Shown one piece after another: positions 1-8,818 of a stretch of 15,514 nt of DNA. The notes beneath the pieces are model-generated. The model saw only the letters and a list, made by a program, of their open reading frames with translations, was not told where the DNA came from and ran no database searches. Where the stretch lies: assembly GCA_036746875.1 (NCBI GenBank), contig DAIODI010000049.1:1-15514 (forward strand), in the 5' to 3' direction. This DNA is from DAIODI01 sp036746875. Its GTDB lineage: Bacteria; Pseudomonadota; Alphaproteobacteria; Rhizobiales; Aestuariivirgaceae. The position numbers and the translations under genes were made by a program. The first letter of the stretch is position 1. Every line of letters starts with the position of its first letter.

Positions 1-2034
<2,034 letters not shown>

Positions 2035-2063
2035 GGCTTCGGTCCGGCGGAAAGGAGCGGGCG

Positions 2064-2729
2064 TCAGGCGGCGAGCAGGCTCTCGAACAGCGCCCGGCAG
2101 TCGGTCGCGCCGTGCAGCGGCTCCACCATGTTCTCCGGGTGCGGCATCATCCCGGCGACGTTGCCCCGGGCGTTCACGATCCCGGCGATGTCGTTCACCG
2201 AGCCGTTGGGGTTGGTGCCTTCGGCGTAGCGGAACACCACCTGCCCCTCGCCTTCGAGCCGGGCCAGCGTCTCGGCGTCGGCGAAGTAGTTGCCCTCGCC
2301 GTGCGCCACCGGGCACGACACCACGGCGCCGGGCCGGAACGCGCGGGTGACAAACGTGGCGGTGGTCTCCACCTTCAGCCGCACGGTGCGACAGACGAAA
2401 TGCATGGAGGCGTTGCGCATCAACGCGCCCGGCAGAAGCCCCGCCTCAAGGATGATCTGGAAGCCGTTGCACACGCCCAGAACCTTCACTCCGCGCGCTG
2501 CTGCGTCCGCTACCGCGCGCATCACGGGGGCGCGCGCTGCAATCGCGCCGCAGCGCAGGTAGTCGCCGTAGGAAAAGCCGCCGGGCACCACCACGAGGTC
2601 GGTTCCAGGCGGCAGCGCGGTTTCCGTCTGCCAGACGAAGACGGGCTTCGATCCCGCAACGCCTTCCAGCGCCATCGCCATGTCGCGCTCGCGGTTGATG
2701 CCGGGGAAGACGACGATGGCGCTGTTCAT
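2064..2729 (-). CDS. purQ: Phosphoribosylformylglycinamidine synthase glutaminase subunit PurQ
   Basis: This 221-residue class I glutamine amidotransferase supplies ammonia to PurL in the fourth step of IMP synthesis. The nucleophile elbow is GVCNGFQ with Cys87. The catalytic His197 and Glu199 lie in MMPHPEN (194-200). PGGFSYGDYLRCGAIA (49-64) and HGEGNYF are typical family segments. The N-terminus SAIVVFPGINRERD matches alphaproteobacterial PurQ, which fixes the ATG at 2729. The length fits the usual ~220-230 residues. The gene lies 22 nt after purS and 29 nt before purL on the same strand, consistent with one purCSQL transcript. No defect is seen. Confidence 0.97.
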   Translation of the reverse strand: MNSAIVVFPGINRERDMAMALEGVAGSKPVFVWQTETALPPGTDLVVVPGGFSYGDYLRCGAIAARAPVMRAVADAAARGVKVLGVCNGFQIILEAGLLPGALMRNASMHFVCRTVRLKVETTATFVTRAFRPGAVVSCPVAHGEGNYFADAETLARLEGEGQVVFRYAEGTNPNGSVNDIAGIVNARGNVAGMMPHPENMVEPLHGATDCRALFESLLAA

Positions 2730-2751
2730 CGGCTGGCGTAGCTCCGGGCGC

Positions 2752-2994
2752 TCAGCGGCGGATATCGACCGCGTAGGTCTCGATCACCGTGTTGGCGAGC
2801 AGCTTCTCGCACATGGCGCTCACCGAGGCTTTCGCCGCCGCCGCGTCGCCGTCGGGCAGGTCGATCTCGATCACCTTGCCCTGGCGCACGTTGGCGGCTT
2901 CGGTGAAGCCCAGCGCGTGCAGCGCCCCCTCCACGGCCTTGCCCTGCGGATCGAGCACGCCGCGCTTCAGCATGATGGTGACGACGGCCTTCAC
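2752..2994 (-). CDS. purS: Phosphoribosylformylglycinamidine synthase subunit PurS
   Basis: This 80-residue protein is the small bridging subunit that assembles the PurL-PurQ-PurS complex and helps ammonia transfer. It reads VKAVVTIMLKRGVLDPQGKA at the N-terminus, then the conserved HALGF (26-30), VRQGKVIEID (37-46) and a C-terminal CEKLLANTVIETY segment, as expected for PurS. The frame extends upstream into purC, but family length and the N-terminus indicate the GTG at 2994, preceded by a GAGAGG-like ribosome site about 10 nt away. It follows purC by 14 nt and precedes purQ by 22 nt. The GTG start is the only unusual point. Confidence 0.94.
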   Translation of the reverse strand: MKAVVTIMLKRGVLDPQGKAVEGALHALGFTEAANVRQGKVIEIDLPDGDAAAAKASVSAMCEKLLANTVIETYAVDIRR

Positions 2995-3008
2995 GCGCCC
3001 GCGCCCTC

Positions 3009-3782
3009 TCAGTCGGTCTTGACCAGCACCGGGCGCGAGCGCTCCGGCTGCTCGCTCTCCGGCACGATGCCGAGGCGGCGCGCCACCTCCTGATAGGCCT
3101 CCACCAGACCGCCGAGATCGCGGCGGAAGCGGTCCTTGTCGAGCTTGTCGCCCGACTTGATGTCCCACAGGCGGCAGTTGTCGGGGGAGATTTCGTCCGC
3201 CAGCACGGTGCGCACCGTCTCGCCCTCGTAGAGCCGGCCGAACTCCAGCTTGAAATCCACCAGCTTGATGCCGATGCCGAGGAACAGGCCGGAGAGGAAA
3301 TCGTTGATGCGGATCGACATCGCCATGATGTCGTCGATCTCCTGCGGGCTCGCCCAGTTGAAGGCGGTGATGTGCTCCTCAGAAATCATCGGGTCGCCGA
3401 GCTCGTCGTTCTTGTAGTAGAACTCGATGATCGAACGCGGCAGCGCCGCGCCCTCCTCCAGCCCAAGCCGCTTGGCGAGCGATCCGGCGGCGACATTCCG
3501 CACCACCACCTCGATCGGGATGATCTCCACCTCGCGAATCAGCTGCTCGCGCATGTTCAGCCGGCGGATGAAATGCGTCGGCAGGCCGATCTCATTCAGC
3601 TTCGTGAACACGTATTCCGAAATGCGGTTGTTGATGACGCCCTTGCCCTCGATCACCGCCTTCTTCTGGGCGTTGAAGGCGGTCGCGTCGTCCTTGTAGT
3701 GGACGACCAGCGTGCCCGGCTCGGGACCCTCGTAGAGGATCTTGGCCTTGCCCTCGTAGATGCGGGTGCGGCGGGTGTTCAT
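3009..3782 (-). CDS. purC: Phosphoribosylaminoimidazole-succinocarboxamide synthase (SAICAR synthetase)
   Basis: PurC joins CAIR and aspartate with ATP to form SAICAR in de novo purine synthesis. The 257-residue product carries RIYEGKAK (7-14), DDATAFNAQKK (31-41), IPIEVVVRNVAAGS (88-101), LVDFKLEFG (174-182) and DEISPDNCRLWD (196-207), all hallmark PurC segments, and its length is normal for the family. The frame is open further upstream, to about 3875. The ATG at 3782 gives the family N-terminus MNTRRTRIYEG and has GAGGG about 8 nt before it. An alternative in-frame ATG five codons upstream (3797) also has a GAGGA nearby. It is the first gene of the minus-strand purine set, with its promoter presumably in the 3783-4093 spacer. 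Confidence 0.97.
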   Translation of the reverse strand: MNTRRTRIYEGKAKILYEGPEPGTLVVHYKDDATAFNAQKKAVIEGKGVINNRISEYVFTKLNEIGLPTHFIRRLNMREQLIREVEIIPIEVVVRNVAAGSLAKRLGLEEGAALPRSIIEFYYKNDELGDPMISEEHITAFNWASPQEIDDIMAMSIRINDFLSGLFLGIGIKLVDFKLEFGRLYEGETVRTVLADEISPDNCRLWDIKSGDKLDKDRFRRDLGGLVEAYQEVARRLGIVPESEQPERSRPVLVKTD

Positions 3783-4093
3783 GGGGTAAACCCTCATTGA
3801 CAGGAAATCCTCATAAGGCCGCCGCCTCGCAGCGCTGCGGCGGAAAGACAACGTGCTGCCCGGAGAACGGCGCAAGGCGGCCCGGCCGGGTTGGGGAGCG
3901 TGAACGTTCCCGTTAGTTGGCCCGTTTGCAGTGCAAAATCAATGTTGAATTCCTCGGCCCGATTTTCCTGCCGGTTGCGACGGGCCTCCGGCCGGTCGGC
4001 GCAGTTTCGCCGCAAGCGCAATCAGGAGTTGCCCGGCGGCGCGCAACAGACTAGCAAAACCTCCCAAAGGTCTTGCTGCGGTCCAATCCACCC
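3783..4093. promoter_or_regulatory. Divergent intergenic region between purC and the surface-sugar operon
   Basis: This 311-bp spacer separates two divergently transcribed groups and should contain both promoters. The only AT-richer patch is about 3913-3955. On the minus strand it offers a weak TTGATT (-35-like) followed 17 bp later by CAACTA, which could serve purC. I found no convincing -35/-10 pair for the plus-strand genes. Frames open here give only low-complexity Arg-rich peptides, so I see no gene. Confidence 0.5.
3925..3937. promoter_or_regulatory. Small palindrome TTTGCAGTGCAAA, possible operator
   Basis: The 13-bp sequence TTTGC-AGT-GCAAA has perfect 5-bp arms around three bases and lies in the AT-richer part of the purC upstream region, inside the candidate purC promoter spacer. 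Such a site could be bound by a dimeric repressor of LacI or similar type. This is inferred from symmetry and position only, and a chance palindrome of this size is possible. Confidence 0.25.
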
Positions 4094-5395
4094 ATGTCCC
4101 GCCCCGCCCTGCTGCTGCCGATCGTGGTGGCCAAACGAGAGCTTGACGGCCGGCTCCTCCTGGCGCTGTGCGCGGCGGCGCGGGGCCATCCGGCGATCGT
4201 CGGCCCCCGCCGGGCGCTGCTCGGGGCGCCAGGCCCCGCCATTTATCTCAATCATACCATGCGCGTGGCGCGGGCCGCGGACGCCGCGGCGCGGCTTGGC
4301 CATGCGGTGATCGCGCTTGACGAGGAAGGGCTGGTGCGTTTTCCCGACGCCGTCCAGCGCTCGCGCATGGACCCCGGCGCGTTCCAGACGCCACGCCTGT
4401 TGTTCGCCTGGGGCCGGTCGAACGCAAACTACTGGCGAAGCCTGCCGGAGTATCCAGGAACCCCCGTCGAGATCACCGGCAACCCCCGCGCTGACCTGCT
4501 CCGGCCACAGACGCGCGCCATGTACGCGACCGATGTCGCGCAGCTGCGCGCCCGGCACGGGCGATTTGTGCTGTTCAACACGAATTTCTCGTTTGTCAAC
4601 CACTTCAACCCCGAGTTCTACAAGCGGCCCGAAACAGCCGTGGCGGACGGGTTGACTCGCCACAAGCAGGCGTTGTTCGATCGGTTTCGCGCCCTGGCGC
4701 CCGAGCTGGCCCGGGCGATTGCTCCGGCGCGGCTGGTCATCCGGCCGCACCCGTCCGAGGCGGCCGCGCCGTGGCGGCAGGCGGTCGCGGGCCTCAACAA
4801 CGCTGTCGTGTTCAACGACGGAACCGTGCCGCCTTGGTTGATCGCCGCCGAGGCGGTCGTCCACAATGGCTGCACCACCGCCGTCGAGGCGCGAATCCTG
4901 GGCCGGCCGGTGATCGCCTATCGCCCGGTGTCGGCGCCGGAGTACGACCTGGAATTGCCAAACCGGCTCAGTGAGGCGTACGCCCGCCCGAACGACGTCG
5001 TGGACAGGATCGTCGCCATCATGAACGGGACGGCCGGGCCGGAGCCTGACGCCGCGCTGCTCGGGGAGCATGTCGCCGCCCTCGACGGCCCGCTCGCCTG
5101 CGAACGCATGCTCGACGCCATCGCGCGGCATGCGGAGCGTCTGGCGCCGGTGCGCCGCAAGGGGCCGCTCAAGGCCGCCGCCGCCTGGAGCAACCGCATG
5201 GTGGAGCACCTCGAACGGCGCCTGCCGCTGACGATCCGCCACCGTTACCTGAGGACGCTTCTGAAGGACTTCGACGAGGACACCATCCGGCGCCGGGTGG
5301 ACGACCTGAAGCAGGCGACCGGGCGGTTCGGCAATGTCTCCCTGCGGTTCGCGCACGGCGCGGCGGTCTTTGACGGGCGCGGATCCGATGCCTGA
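4094..5395 (+). CDS. Surface carbohydrate biosynthesis protein, GT-B-like (paralogue 1)
   Basis: This 433-residue protein appears to belong to the family annotated as surface carbohydrate biosynthesis proteins, which look like GT-B glycosyl/polyol-phosphate transferases of capsule type. Visible marks are LLPIVVAKRELDGRLLLAL (7-25), ALDEEGLVRFPD (74-85), WG at 106-107, TGNPRADLLRP (128-138), NTNFSFVNHF (162-171), RPHPSE (217-222), PPWLIA (246-251) and HNGCTTAVEA (257-266). The last two resemble the nucleotide-sugar side of GT-B enzymes. No signal peptide or membrane segment is seen, so it is probably cytoplasmic. It is first in a plus-strand operon and overlaps its paralogue by 8 nt. The ATG at 4094 aligns with the paralogue, but its ribosome site is weak, and a TTG at 4073 is an alternative. 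The sugar transferred is unknown. Confidence 0.82.
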   Translation: MSRPALLLPIVVAKRELDGRLLLALCAAARGHPAIVGPRRALLGAPGPAIYLNHTMRVARAADAAARLGHAVIALDEEGLVRFPDAVQRSRMDPGAFQTPRLLFAWGRSNANYWRSLPEYPGTPVEITGNPRADLLRPQTRAMYATDVAQLRARHGRFVLFNTNFSFVNHFNPEFYKRPETAVADGLTRHKQALFDRFRALAPELARAIAPARLVIRPHPSEAAAPWRQAVAGLNNAVVFNDGTVPPWLIAAEAVVHNGCTTAVEARILGRPVIAYRPVSAPEYDLELPNRLSEAYARPNDVVDRIVAIMNGTAGPEPDAALLGEHVAALDGPLACERMLDAIARHAERLAPVRRKGPLKAAAAWSNRMVEHLERRLPLTIRHRYLRTLLKDFDEDTIRRRVDDLKQATGRFGNVSLRFAHGAAVFDGRGSDA

Positions 5396-6722
5396 GGCGG
5401 GGCCGTCCCGCCTTTACGTTCCCATCGAAATCGCCGCGCGCGAGCTCGACGCCAAGCTGCTTTTGGGACTGGTCGCGGCCGAGCGCGGAATGAGCGTGGT
5501 TCTGGGCCGCCGCCTCGAGGTCGATTCGCCCCGGTTTTCGCCGGGCGTCTACATGGCCAAGAACGTCCGCGGCGGCTTCATTCTCGACAAGCCGGCGACG
5601 TTCGGCCACGCCGTGGTCGCGCTCGATGAGGAAGGGCTGGTGCGCTTCCCCGACCACGTCCAGGCCATGCGGCTCGAAACCCGCGCGCTCACCGTGCCGC
5701 GTCTCCTCTTAGCGTGGGGCCGCGACAACGCCGATCACTGGCGCAGTCTCCCCACCTACGACGGGCGGCCGATCGTCGAGGCGGGCAACCCGCGCGCCGA
5801 TCTGCTGCGACCGGAACTGCGCGGCGTCCACGATGCGGAAGCCGAAGCGCTGCGCAGCCGCCATGGACGCTTCGTTTTGCTCAACACCAACTTCTCGATC
5901 GTCAACCACTTCCAGCCGGGGCACACCAGCTTCAAGCGGGCGGCCGACGCCGACGCCGCCACGTTCCAGCGCATCTGGGCGGGCCTCAGCGCCCACAAAC
6001 GCGCCCTTCTCGATCATTTCCTCGCGCTTATCGGCCCGCTCGCCCGGGCCATCGCGCCGGCGAAGCTGGTGGTGCGTCCGCACCCCTCCGAAGACCAGAC
6101 GGCCTGGCGCTCGGAAGCGGCGCGCCACGGCAATGTCGAGGTGGTCGCCCGCGGCAGTGTCGTGCCGTGGCTCATCGCCTCGGCCGGGCGCGTGCAGAAC
6201 GGCTGCACCACCGCCATCGAGGCGGCGCTGCTGGACGTCCCCACGGTGACGTTCCGACCGCTCCTCTCCGACGACTACGACCTGCCGCTGCCCAACGCCT
6301 TCGGCGTTTCCGCCCCGACGGTCGAGGCCGCCGTCGAGGCCGCGCGCGCGATGCTCGCCGATCCCGCCGCCGTGCTCGAACCGCGCAGCGAGCGCCTCGC
6401 GCGGATCGAACCGCATATCGCCTCGGCGGAAGGTGCGCTGTCGTGCGAGCGCATCGTCGAGAGCTTTTCGAGCCATGACGACTTGCTGGGGCGCCCGCAG
6501 TCGGCGGGGATCGCCACCCGCGCGAAGGCCTACGCCCGCCTCGCCGTCGACGCGATCTCCGACCGCACGTGGGAACGTCGCTACAACCGCCACATCTTCC
6601 CGCCGCTGTCGCAGCCAGCCGTCGAGGGCGCCATGGGCCGGCTGCACCGGGCTCTCGGCCGGTTCGGCGGCGTGCGCGTGTCGATGCTGTCGCCAACCCT
6701 GTTCCGCCTCGACCCGGGCTGA
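5388..6722 (+). CDS. Surface carbohydrate biosynthesis protein, GT-B-like (paralogue 2)
   Basis: This is a 444-residue tandem paralogue of the preceding gene. Shared segments include LYVPIEIAARELDAKLLLGL (9-28), ALDEEGLVRFPDHVQ (78-92), LAWGRDNADHWRSLP (108-122), GNPRADLLRP (133-142), NTNFSIVNHF (166-175), RPHPSE (230-235), VPWLIA (259-264) and QNGCTTAIEA (270-279). The N-terminus here fits the family better (PIE rather than PIV). Compared with paralogue 1 it has extra residues around 176-200 and a different C-terminal third, so acceptor or donor use may differ. The ATG at 5388 overlaps the previous stop by 8 nt, indicating translational coupling. The likely role is transfer of a surface sugar, possibly the CMP-sugar made downstream. 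The activity is inferred. Confidence 0.83.
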   Translation: MPEAGPSRLYVPIEIAARELDAKLLLGLVAAERGMSVVLGRRLEVDSPRFSPGVYMAKNVRGGFILDKPATFGHAVVALDEEGLVRFPDHVQAMRLETRALTVPRLLLAWGRDNADHWRSLPTYDGRPIVEAGNPRADLLRPELRGVHDAEAEALRSRHGRFVLLNTNFSIVNHFQPGHTSFKRAADADAATFQRIWAGLSAHKRALLDHFLALIGPLARAIAPAKLVVRPHPSEDQTAWRSEAARHGNVEVVARGSVVPWLIASAGRVQNGCTTAIEAALLDVPTVTFRPLLSDDYDLPLPNAFGVSAPTVEAAVEAARAMLADPAAVLEPRSERLARIEPHIASAEGALSCERIVESFSSHDDLLGRPQSAGIATRAKAYARLAVDAISDRTWERRYNRHIFPPLSQPAVEGAMGRLHRALGRFGGVRVSMLSPTLFRLDPG

Positions 6723-6725
6723 GCA

Positions 6726-7640
6726 GTGCGCGGCTGGCTCGATCGCTTGCGGCGGCGGTTCCTGAAGCGGTCCGTGACGGAGTACGCCGCCAGCGTGACG
6801 CCGGAGCCGGGGCGCTCCGGTCTCGCCGTCGTCGGGATCGCCAGGAACGAGGCGAACTATCTCGCCGAGTGGCTGGAGTTCCATCTGATGATGGGAGCCA
6901 GCCACATCTATCTCTACGACAACGGGTCCACCGATCGCTCCGGCGAGGTGACGCAGGCCTTCGAGGCGGCGGGCGAGGTGACGGTGATCGCCTGGCCGAC
7001 GCTGCCCGCGACAAGCCCCCAGCTCTCCGCCTACGCCGACGCGGTGAACAGGTTCGGCGGCCGCTGGCGATGGATGGCGTTCATCGACGTCGACGAGGTT
7101 CTTTACCCGGCCGAGGGCGACACGCTGACCGCGACGCTCGAACGCGGCTACGGCGATCTGCCGGGCCTTGAAGTGCCGTGGCGCAACTTCGGATTCGGCG
7201 GCCACGACCGGACGCCCCCGCCGCCCGTCATCGCCGCCTACACACGCCGCGCGTCCGGGCCGGCGACCGCGACGCGCCACCTCCGGAAAGTGAAGAGTAT
7301 CGTCGATCCGGCCGCCATCGCCGGCATCCGGAGCGCCCACCACTTTCCGTTCCGGCGCGGCGCTCCTGTGCTGATTGCGCCCGGCGACGAGCCAATCCGC
7401 CTCAACCACTACTTCACCCGGTCGCGCCAGGAATTCGAAACAAAACTTGGCGCCGGCAACGTCTTCTGGGGCGATATCGCCGACATGCGGCGTGTGAGTC
7501 GGGAGCGCCACCTGCTGATGGCGCGGCTGATCGAGGAGTCGCCAGTGGACGACACCACCATCCTGCGCTTTGTCCCGGAACTGGAGCGGCGCATGTTGGC
7601 CCGCCTTGCCGCCCGGGACGCCGCGCAGGCTCGCGCTTGA
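6726..7640 (+). CDS. Glycosyltransferase, GT92/GT2-like (DUF23 type)
   Basis: This 304-residue GT-A fold transferase has VVGIARNEANYLAEWLEFH (35-53), the YLYDNGSTD turn (62-70), a FIDVDEVLYP segment with the metal-binding DxD-like DVDE (121-124), PWRNFGFGGHDR (151-162), and a late KVKSIVDP and LNHYFTRSRQEF (226-237). This arrangement is typical of the Glyco_transf_92/Glyco_tranf_2_4 group, which often transfers galactose or similar sugars in surface glycans. No membrane segment is seen. It begins at GTG 6726, 3 nt after the previous stop, with no clear ribosome site, so coupled translation is likely. After it comes a 68-nt gap, the largest within the locus. Donor and acceptor cannot be read from the sequence. 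Confidence 0.85.
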   Translation: MRGWLDRLRRRFLKRSVTEYAASVTPEPGRSGLAVVGIARNEANYLAEWLEFHLMMGASHIYLYDNGSTDRSGEVTQAFEAAGEVTVIAWPTLPATSPQLSAYADAVNRFGGRWRWMAFIDVDEVLYPAEGDTLTATLERGYGDLPGLEVPWRNFGFGGHDRTPPPPVIAAYTRRASGPATATRHLRKVKSIVDPAAIAGIRSAHHFPFRRGAPVLIAPGDEPIRLNHYFTRSRQEFETKLGAGNVFWGDIADMRRVSRERHLLMARLIEESPVDDTTILRFVPELERRMLARLAARDAAQARA

Positions 7641-7675
7641 CCCCACCGGGGGGAAGCGGGCAGAACACCCTCGCC

Positions 7676-7689
7676 GCCCGGACCCGGGC
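7676..7689. repeat. GC-rich inverted repeat in the gap between GT and oxidoreductase
   Basis: GCCCG-GACC-CGGGC forms a 5-bp stem with a 4-nt loop (extendable on paper to 6 bp) just before the oxidoreductase start at 7709. A shorter CCCC-ACC-GGGG hairpin lies at 7641-7651. Neither has a T-tract, so these are at most weak pause or stability elements. They mark the boundary between the transferase part and the sugar-synthesis part of the locus. Confidence 0.3.
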
Positions 7690-7708
7690 CTCCGGAACCA
7701 TCCACCCC

Positions 7709-8800
7709 ATGCCGCACATCAAGATCATCGGCGCCGGCTCGATCGGCAACCATATCGCCAACGCGGCCGTGTCGCGCGGCTGGACGGTGACGTTGACCGA
7801 CATCGACCAGGCGGCGCTCGATCGCACCCGCACCTCCATCTATCCGGGCCGCTACGGCGCATGGAACGACGCCATCGCGCTGAAGCTGACGCGCGAGGCG
7901 ATGGGCGATCCATCCGACGTGGTGTTCATCGGCACCCCGCCCGACAGCCACATCGCCATCGCCAACGCCGTGCTCGACACCGCGAAGCCGAAGGTCATCG
8001 TGCTGGAGAAGCCGGTGTGCGGACCCGACCTCGCCGGCTGCGCGGCGCTCGACGCGCGGCTGAAGCGCGAGGGCGTGTTCGGCGCCGTCGGTTACAATCA
8101 CTGCCTCGGCATGAACACCGCGCTCGCGGAGAAGCTGCTGGCGGCCGGCGACATCGGCCCGGTCTCGACCATCTCGGCGCGCACCCGCGAGCACTGGGGC
8201 GGCATCTTCAACGCCCACCCGTGGCTCTCCGGCCCGGCCGACACTTACCTCGGCTTCTCCAGCCGCGGCGGCGGCGCGGCGGGCGAGCACTCGCACGCCA
8301 TCAACATCTGGCAGCACTTCGCCCGCCTGATCGGCGCAGGGCGGGTGCGCGAGGTGACGGGCGGGCTCGACATGATGAAGGACGGCAAGGCCGAGTACGA
8401 CCGGCTGTGCTTCGCCACGCTCGTCACCGAAGAAGGGCTGATGGGCGATGTCATCCAGGACGTGGTGACGTCTCCGGTGGAAAAGAGCTGCCGCATCCAG
8501 GGGCGCGACGGCTTCATCGACTGGCGCGTCGGCTACAAGCCCGGCCACGACGCGGTGATCCACGGCGCAGGCGGCGAAGTGAAGGAGCAACTGATCGCCA
8601 AGACCCGCGCCGACGATTTCAAGCCCGAGATCGAGCACCTGGAACTGGCGCTGACGGGCGAGGCGGCGAATTCTCCCATTGCGCTCGACCGCGGCCTCGA
8701 CACCATGATGGTGATCGCCGCCATCTTCCGCTCGCACGCCACCGGCAGGCGGGTGGCGATCGACTGGTCGAAAGGCTACACCCCCGAAGCGCTGCACTGA
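7709..8800 (+). CDS. Gfo/Idh/MocA-family NAD(P)-dependent sugar oxidoreductase
   Basis: The 363-residue product has an N-terminal Rossmann fold with KIIGAGSIGNH (5-15), the acidic strand end TDID (30-33) that favours NAD binding, VVFIGTPPDSH (71-81) and the family hallmark EKPVCG with Lys101. The C-terminal half-barrel has GYNHCLG (128-134) and GGGAAGEHSHAINIW (187-201), where His194/His196 occupy the region of the usual catalytic DxxxH. It probably oxidises, reduces or epimerises a sugar or nucleotide sugar for the neighbouring nonulosonate pathway. The ATG at 7709 places the dinucleotide loop at the expected distance, although the frame is open far upstream. It ends 18 nt before the NeuB-like gene. 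The substrate is unknown. Confidence 0.88.
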   Translation: MPHIKIIGAGSIGNHIANAAVSRGWTVTLTDIDQAALDRTRTSIYPGRYGAWNDAIALKLTREAMGDPSDVVFIGTPPDSHIAIANAVLDTAKPKVIVLEKPVCGPDLAGCAALDARLKREGVFGAVGYNHCLGMNTALAEKLLAAGDIGPVSTISARTREHWGGIFNAHPWLSGPADTYLGFSSRGGGAAGEHSHAINIWQHFARLIGAGRVREVTGGLDMMKDGKAEYDRLCFATLVTEEGLMGDVIQDVVTSPVEKSCRIQGRDGFIDWRVGYKPGHDAVIHGAGGEVKEQLIAKTRADDFKPEIEHLELALTGEAANSPIALDRGLDTMMVIAAIFRSHATGRRVAIDWSKGYTPEALH

Positions 8801-8818
8801 CCCGAAAGAGCACCCCCC

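Noticed and set aside
3794..4021. 75-codon minus-strand frame in the purC upstream spacer
   Set aside because: It has no ribosome site of note, no recognisable motif and mixed low-complexity composition. The region is better explained as a promoter spacer.
5709..7646. 645-codon minus-strand open frame opposite the second paralogue and the GT92-like gene
   Set aside because: No motif is recognised and it is Arg/Gly/His-rich. It is a codon-bias shadow of the plus-strand genes.
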